NCBI GenBank assembly: GCA_029862935.1
Contig: JAOTWK010000103.1
Coordinates: 1-9,620, forward strand
Length of the DNA: 9,620 bases
Reading direction: 5' to 3'
Origin: Gemmatimonadota bacterium
GTDB taxonomy: Bacteria > Gemmatimonadota > Gemmatimonadetes > Gemmatimonadales > GWC2-71-9
Within the stretch, counting starts at the first letter, position 1. The number at the start of each line of letters is the position of its first letter. A program made the translations under genes and the position numbers. Below are positions 5,904 to 9,620 of this stretch, piece by piece. Under the pieces are notes generated by a model. That model saw nothing but the letters and a program-made list of their open reading frames with translations. It was not told the DNA's origin and ran no database searches.

Positions 5904-8111
5904 CTACTGGCCGCGGAACTCCCGCACCAGCCGTCGGAGACCACTCGTGCTGACCGACGACGCACCGCCATCACCGATGTGGATGCTGATCCGGTCGCCG
6001 GCGATGACGACGTCACCAAACTCCGACACGTACGCCTTGAGTTCGGGCAGCGCCTCGAGCACGGCGAAGTACGCGCTGGTGTAGAGCTCGATGCGCACGG
6101 TCTGGACCGAGTCTGCGTGACGGAGGTCGGTCCACACGCCCTCGATCTCCTTGAACAGTCGACCCGCCACGTGGCGGGATTGCGCCATGTGGCCTCTTTG
6201 GAGCAACACTTCGTCTACGGACGCGAGCTCCGCCTCGGTTCGCGCGTCGCGGCGCGCACGATCCTGCTTCGCCATGCGTACGGCTCCTTCACCAACCGCG
6301 GTGGACGGCGCGCCAGCCAGGTTCTGCGCCATCGGAATGGGGCCTCTCCGCCCGTCGGCAAACTCCGTGGGCTCCTGCACCAAGTACGACGTGTACTCGC
6401 TCAGCAGACCATAACGCAGCGCGGTTTTCTGGATCTCCTCGACCAACTCGTCGTTGGGTCCGTTCAGCCGCAACTGCTGTGACAGGAAGCCCAACTTGCG
6501 GGACGCCCAGAGCCGCGGGATGAAATCGTTGGCGTCGGAGCGCGCGGCAAAGGTCGCTCGGGTGGAAAAGCGCTCCGTCCGGCCGGCACGCCGGCCCTCG
6601 ATGGTGATGCGCCCAGATCGATCGCTGTCGCGACCTTCGTAGCGACCGAACACGACCAACTCTTCGCCGGCGAACAAATCGGGCAGCGTGATCGGGTAGA
6701 TCTCGCTCAGCTCGACCGGGGTGTCGCCGAGGGTCAACTCGATGAGTACGGGGTGTTGAATCTTGGCGGCCAGAACGCTCAGTGCCTGTTCGACGTCTTC
6801 ACCGGGTTCGACGTATCCCGTCGCGCCGCGGCCTGCCGCAGAGAGTCGATCGAGCAAGTACGTGTTCACATCGTGCCCAACCCCGAACGCGAAGACCCGT
6901 GTGCGACCGCGGGCGTTTTCTGCCTGCTCGGCAATCCGCTCGGGATTCTGTTCGCCAACTGACGGCAGTCCGTCGGTGAGGAACACCACGATGGGCACAC
7001 GTTCCTCCGGGCTGTCCAGCCTGAAGGCCTCTTCCAGCGCCCCGGCGATGTTGGTTCCCCCATCGGCCCGGAGCCGGGACACCCACTCCCGCGCCGTCGC
7101 CACCTCGCCACGCGTCGCCCGTGCCCATCCGTCGGATTGGGCTCTGATCCCGTTGCTGAACGCCAACAGACGATAGCGATCGTTCGGGCCCAGTGACGAT
7201 AGGATCTGCTGGAGAGCGTCTTTGGCCTGCGCCAGCTTGGACCCGGACATCGATCCCGAGACGTCCAGCACGACGGTCACGTCGCGAGCCAGCGTGCTGC
7301 CGTCGGCGCGGCCGGGAGACAGCGTGAGCATGAAGTAGCCGTCTTCACCCAGCGGTCGGTGCGTTGCCAGCGTGATCCCGACCAGTGAACGCGCAAACGG
7401 CAGGAAGAGCGCGAAATCGCCCGTCAAATCCGACACCGGACGAACGCGGAGCTCACCGTCTCGGCGCTCGATCCGCAGCTCGTGCGTGGGAGAGAACGGA
7501 TCGCGATACGCAGCGGCCGAATCGACCGTCATGGTAAACGTCATCGGCGCCGGCTCCGGTCGGCGCTGGGGTCCCACGGGCCGATCCGACTCACCACGAT
7601 GCCATCCTGTGCGGCCCCCGGCGGCGTAGCGAAACTGCAGCGCGTCACCCGCGCGCTCGAGGAGCTGCGTGTAGCGGAGTGTGATCTTCCGCGTTTCGCC
7701 AGGATTGATCGGAAAGACACGCGCGCGAATGAGACCGTGCCCAGCCAGCTCGATCAACGCGGGATCGCGCTTCCTGCGGACGATCTCCTCATAGATCGCC
7801 CGCGCGCGGTCGGCATCCATGGTCTCGCCGCGCAATTCCTGATCGCCTTGGAAGAGCGAGAAGTTCGAGAAGACGGCCTCGCCGGGAAGTGGGTAGATAT
7901 AGTCCCCCTCACCGAGGCCTCGTCCGTCGTTCCGAAACCACTCTTCCACCTCGACCAGCGCGACCCGGCCGGTGACCTGGACGGAGACGGCGGTCCGGAC
8001 CTTCGTGACGCCGAACATCCGCAGTCGCTCGGGCTCCGGCTCGATCCATCCCTGGGCCAGCACCGGAGTGGCTAGAAGCAGCGTAAGCATAAGTGTGGCA
8101 AGCGTTTTCAT
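5904..8111 (-). CDS. Exported VIT and VWA domain protein (inter-alpha-trypsin-inhibitor heavy-chain-like)
   Basis: A 735-residue protein with a Sec signal peptide (MKTLATLMLTLLLATPVLAQ, probable cleavage after A19). It next has a VIT domain at about 30-155 (VEEWFRNDGRGLGEGDYIYP, DADRARAIYEEIVRRKRDPA). A VWA domain at about 275-450 has a complete metal-ion site: D283, S285 and S287 in DVSGSMSG, T353 in GGTN and D380 in FLTDG. Such domains bind protein ligands through a divalent metal. The C-terminal part continues with LRYGLLSEYTSYLV, usual in this family, and a conserved-looking tail (about 640-735). No second membrane helix or anchor is seen, so the protein is probably periplasmic or secreted. 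ATG 8111 is chosen because GAGGA lies just upstream and the signal peptide begins there; a longer frame to 8168 adds a non-signal leader across the inverted repeat. It is first in an operon with the ECF sigma and anti-sigma genes, which suggests it is a target or sensor partner of that system. Confidence 0.88.
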   Translation of the reverse strand: MKTLATLMLTLLLATPVLAQGWIEPEPERLRMFGVTKVRTAVSVQVTGRVALVEVEEWFRNDGRGLGEGDYIYPLPGEAVFSNFSLFQGDQELRGETMDADRARAIYEEIVRRKRDPALIELAGHGLIRARVFPINPGETRKITLRYTQLLERAGDALQFRYAAGGRTGWHRGESDRPVGPQRRPEPAPMTFTMTVDSAAAYRDPFSPTHELRIERRDGELRVRPVSDLTGDFALFLPFARSLVGITLATHRPLGEDGYFMLTLSPGRADGSTLARDVTVVLDVSGSMSGSKLAQAKDALQQILSSLGPNDRYRLLAFSNGIRAQSDGWARATRGEVATAREWVSRLRADGGTNIAGALEEAFRLDSPEERVPIVVFLTDGLPSVGEQNPERIAEQAENARGRTRVFAFGVGHDVNTYLLDRLSAAGRGATGYVEPGEDVEQALSVLAAKIQHPVLIELTLGDTPVELSEIYPITLPDLFAGEELVVFGRYEGRDSDRSGRITIEGRRAGRTERFSTRATFAARSDANDFIPRLWASRKLGFLSQQLRLNGPNDELVEEIQKTALRYGLLSEYTSYLVQEPTEFADGRRGPIPMAQNLAGAPSTAVGEGAVRMAKQDRARRDARTEAELASVDEVLLQRGHMAQSRHVAGRLFKEIEGVWTDLRHADSVQTVRIELYTSAYFAVLEALPELKAYVSEFGDVVIAGDRISIHIGDGGASSVSTSGLRRLVREFRGQ

Positions 8112-8115
8112 AGTG

Positions 8116-8120
8116 TCCTC
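8116..8120 (-). promoter_or_regulatory. Ribosome binding site of the VIT-VWA gene
   Basis: GAGGA on the minus strand ends 4 nt before ATG 8111, immediately ahead of the signal peptide. It supports this start over the longer frame reaching 8168. Confidence 0.65.
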
Positions 8121-8121
8121 A

Positions 8122-8139
8122 CTGTGTGGTTCTACACAG
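8122..8139. promoter_or_regulatory. Inverted repeat directly upstream of the VIT-VWA ribosome binding site
   Basis: CTGTGTGGTTCTACACAG reads as 6-bp perfect arms (CTGTGT/ACACAG), then one mismatch and a further G-C pair around a 2-nt centre. It lies 1 nt upstream of the ribosome binding site of the operon's first gene. It could be an operator or a small mRNA hairpin; neither is proven. No convincing -35/-10 pair was found nearby. Confidence 0.4.
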
Positions 8140-8179
8140 AAGGACGAACCAGGCGGGTTGAGTTGCACAGGGGGCGTGG

Positions 8180-8268
8180 TCAGCCGTCAGCCGACAGCTT
8201 TCAGGCGAGGCGGGGGGACGATTTGGAAATGGACTGCTGAGTGCTGACGGCCGATTGCCGACGGCTGA
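8180..8268. repeat. Imperfect inverted repeat of the GCTGACGGCTGA motif in the spacer between two minus-strand operons
   Basis: TCAGCCGTCAGC (8180-8191) is mirrored by GCTGACGGCCGA (8243-8254) and by GCCGACGGCTGA (8257-8268), each one mismatch from its reverse complement. The core AGCCGTCAGC also occurs at 3094-3103. The pair could form a stem of about 12 bp with a loop of about 50 nt in the transcript leaving the Cys-rich gene. No T-run follows on the minus strand, so this is not a standard rho-independent terminator. The rest of the 8112-8278 spacer contains nothing I can assign except the inverted repeat and ribosome binding site next to the VIT-VWA start. Confidence 0.5.
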
Positions 8269-8278
8269 AGGCCGAGAG

Positions 8279-9136
8279 CTACAACAGCCGACACCCCGGA
8301 TGCCCAGTGTCATCCGGTCCGAGGTCGGGCCATTCATAGCAGATCGAGGGTTTTGCCAGACGGCCGTTCGGCAAGACGCGGTCGTGCAAGACGCAGTGGA
8401 TCCCGTCCTCGGCCAAGTAGCCGCACGCCGTGATGATTTCACACTCGACCGTTTCCGGGGATTCCCGTTTGACCTTGCACAAATAGGGAGGCTTTCGAGA
8501 CTTGAGGAGCGCCTCGAGATACTCATCGAACTCGGACACGACCACGTCCAGTGACAGGTCGCGGCAGCATGCCGCACCTTGCGTGTTGTCTGCGGTGCGA
8601 CAGGGCGCTCCTACACACGGATTGTCCTTCTCCACCACCGGAAGCGCCCGACGTGCTGCCCGCTTCAACGGCAGGTCAAGTACGCGCTGCTTCCCTTTGA
8701 ACACGATTTGAAACTCTTCGTCGGAGCGCCGCAGCGGCGCGGTCCCGTTTGCGGAAGCGCGTATGCTGGCTGGGACCGTCCCGCGAAACCGATGCGCGGT
8801 GCACCGGGCCCGAAGCCTCCCAAACGACCATTCGGTCCAGTTCCCAGAAAACCCTCCCGCTGATTTGCCATTCTGCCCCCTCTGCCCCTCCTGCTGCTCC
8901 TGCCCCTCTTCTATTTCCAAGTACTTGCAGGGTACATGGAGGACCGCATCGACCTGCACATGTCCGTCACGCCGGTAGAGCTTCCCCATGGAGATGTGCT
9001 GTCGGTGTGCAAGCACCCACGTCGCCGCTGCGTCTTGTAGCGTCGGGCTGTCATCGTCGAGGTCCGCGATCCTGATCGTGACCTCGAGCTCTCGACACTG
9101 ATTGCCGAGGGCGGTACAGGACGGCGGGGCTGGCAC
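8279..9136 (-). CDS. Cys-rich protein with two diverged YkgJ-like cysteine clusters (putative metal binding)
   Basis: A 285-residue protein starting at GTG 9136, with GGAG 9 nt upstream and 3 nt after the stop of the lipoprotein gene, so the two form an operon. I do not recognise it outright. The C-terminal half has C174-x4-C179-x10-C190-C191-R-D-L, then C238-GYL-x6-C248-VLH and KPSIC266YEWP. This resembles YkgJ-type metal-chelating clusters (CC-x-n-C-x-L-x-n-C-x-n-RPxxC). The N-terminal half repeats the pattern: C14-REL, C70-KYL, C112-TAH and PASI, without the last cysteine. Between C70 and C112 lies a Gln/Gly/Glu-rich stretch (EEGQEQQEGQRGQNG) encoded by the CTGCCCC repeat. Rarer-looking codons (AGG, ATA) occur in the linker at about 100-130. 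No signal peptide is seen, so it is probably cytosolic. Alternatively it is two genes read as one open frame. Function unknown; iron or zinc binding is inferred. Confidence 0.55.
   Translation of the reverse strand: MPAPPSCTALGNQCRELEVTIRIADLDDDSPTLQDAAATWVLAHRQHISMGKLYRRDGHVQVDAVLHVPCKYLEIEEGQEQQEGQRGQNGKSAGGFSGNWTEWSFGRLRARCTAHRFRGTVPASIRASANGTAPLRRSDEEFQIVFKGKQRVLDLPLKRAARRALPVVEKDNPCVGAPCRTADNTQGAACCRDLSLDVVVSEFDEYLEALLKSRKPPYLCKVKRESPETVECEIITACGYLAEDGIHCVLHDRVLPNGRLAKPSICYEWPDLGPDDTGHPGCRLL
8873..8910. repeat. CTGCCCC short repeat inside the Cys-rich gene
   Basis: Two 9-bp units, CTGCCCCCT and CTGCCCCTC, are followed by degenerate copies through CTGCTGCTCCTGCCCCTC. The first 20 bases (8873-8892) are identical to 3126-3145 in the actF-xdhC spacer. 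On the coding (minus) strand the tract is purine-rich and reads Gly-Gln-Glu-Gln-Gln-Glu-Gly-Gln-Arg-Gly-Gln. It is the same repeat class as upstream of xdhC, but here it lies within an open frame. Confidence 0.7.
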
Positions 9137-9139
9137 TCG

Positions 9140-9562
9140 CTAACGCTCCAGGGGGAAACAAGTGGCGGGTTCGGCGCTCAGCGTCAGACGGCTCGATATG
9201 CCGCAGTCGACACGGGTCACTTCGCCGGGCTCGAGGTTGCTGAGCTCAGCAAAGGCCGGAGGGTAGCCTTGTGGGCGGAAGCGAACCGTAAGGGCCTGAC
9301 CCTCCAGCAGCATCATGTCGCGCACCTGCGCTTTGTATTCGCCAAATTGATCGCTTGCCAGGCAGAGGGTGTCGGTGCCGAAGACACAGACTTCGGCGTC
9401 CGGGAGTGGCCGTTTGTCTTCGAAGGAAAATACGAGACCTTGCAGCGTGACCAGTGGTGGGCCGAGGTAGATCGGCCCGCCCGGAACGCAGGCCAGTGCC
9501 GCGGCGGCCGCGGCGAAGGCGATCAGTGCGGGACGCCGCATGGTGGTCGGAAGTTGCCCCAT
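9140..9562 (-). CDS. Predicted lipoprotein with carboxypeptidase-regulatory-like domain
   Basis: A 140-residue protein from ATG 9562, or 133 residues from ATG 9541. Neither start has a good ribosome binding site; the shorter one gives a tidy lipoprotein signal (MRRPALIAFAAAAAALAC). The lipobox A-L-A-C puts the lipidated cysteine at residue 25 or 18. The mature part reads LQGLVFSFEDKRPLPDAEVC and then SDQFGEYKAQV. This is the beta-sandwich pattern of carboxypeptidase regulatory-like (transthyretin-fold) domains: G-x-V, P-L-x-x-A-x-V, then D-x-x-G-x-Y. Three cysteines beyond the lipobox (two in VCVFGTDTLC and one in VDCG), plus a fourth near the end (ATCFPLER), could form disulfides outside the membrane. 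It is followed after 3 nt by the Cys-rich gene, which suggests co-expression. Specific function unknown; such small domains often serve in surface assembly or ligand binding. Confidence 0.7.
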   Translation of the reverse strand: MGQLPTTMRRPALIAFAAAAAALACVPGGPIYLGPPLVTLQGLVFSFEDKRPLPDAEVCVFGTDTLCLASDQFGEYKAQVRDMMLLEGQALTVRFRPQGYPPAFAELSNLEPGEVTRVDCGISSRLTLSAEPATCFPLER

Positions 9563-9565
9563 TGC

Positions 9566-9590
9566 ACCGAAAACGCAAGGCTGTTTTGGT
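9566..9590. promoter_or_regulatory. Imperfect AT-rich inverted repeat upstream of the lipoprotein gene
   Basis: ACCGAAAAC (9566-9574) and GTTTTGGT (9583-9590) pair over 8 bp with one bulged G, around the 8-nt centre GCAAGGCT. It lies 3 bp upstream of ATG 9562 and could be an operator or a 5' hairpin. The remaining bases to 9620 hold no recognisable promoter or gene. Confidence 0.3.
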
Positions 9591-9620
9591 TAATGCCGAC
9601 GCTAAGCAGTGATCGGTTGC

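Noticed and set aside
7482..8075. Plus-strand frame of 197 codons opposite the VIT-VWA gene
   Set aside because: The minus strand encodes the VIT domain and the signal peptide; the plus translation has no family features.
8180..8268. Rho-independent terminator after the Cys-rich gene
   Set aside because: The stem is imperfect with a loop of about 50 nt, and no T-run follows on the minus strand.
8665..8871. Minus-strand frame of 68 codons starting at ATG 8871 with a purine-rich sequence before it
   Set aside because: The apparent ribosome binding site is just the complement of the CTGCCCC repeat. The product is Gly/Pro/Arg-rich and overlaps the Cys-rich gene in another frame. A frameshifted separate second gene starting here remains a weak alternative.
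1..9620. tRNA, rRNA, transposase, phage, toxin-antitoxin or defence genes
   Set aside because: None of the frames or structures I read matches these. All larger gene-sized stretches are explained by the listed features.

Overview
The window is about 9.6 kb of GC-rich, densely coded bacterial DNA. It carries the end of an alternative complex III (ACIII) operon, a xanthine dehydrogenase accessory gene, an ECF sigma/anti-sigma operon led by a VIT-VWA protein, and two small genes of poorly known function. GC content, ACIII, this sigma/anti-sigma style and short GC-rich repeats between genes suggest Gemmatimonadota or a related soil or aquatic phylum. That placement is inference: there is no rRNA or other phylogenetic marker here.

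Layout. Positions 3-3075 (+) hold four overlapping genes: actC (5' end missing), actD, actE and actF. Their products are membrane and haem subunits of a quinol:cytochrome c/electron-acceptor oxidoreductase that replaces the bc1 complex. No oxidase genes follow. After an 87-bp gap with two short repeat motifs comes an XdhC/CoxI-family gene (3163-4197, +), involved in molybdenum-cofactor maturation of xanthine dehydrogenase-like enzymes; no such enzyme is encoded here. It ends 4 bp from the end of the convergent operon.

Positions 8111-4202 (-) hold one operon: an exported VIT-VWA protein, an ECF sigma factor, and a one-TM zinc-finger anti-sigma factor with a long extracytoplasmic part. The likely logic is signal transduction across the membrane: the anti-sigma factor holds the sigma factor until an envelope signal arrives. 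The co-transcribed VIT-VWA protein may be a sensor partner or an output. An inverted repeat abuts the ribosome binding site of the first gene.

Positions 9562-8279 (-) hold a predicted lipoprotein with a carboxypeptidase-regulatory-like fold, then a Cys-rich protein that appears to contain two diverged copies of a YkgJ-like metal-binding cluster. The first copy seems to be interrupted by a low-complexity stretch made of the same CTGCCCC repeat found upstream of xdhC. This is the oddest structure in the window. I see no CRISPR, tRNA, rRNA, transposase, phage or defence genes, and no clear candidate for a wholly new system.
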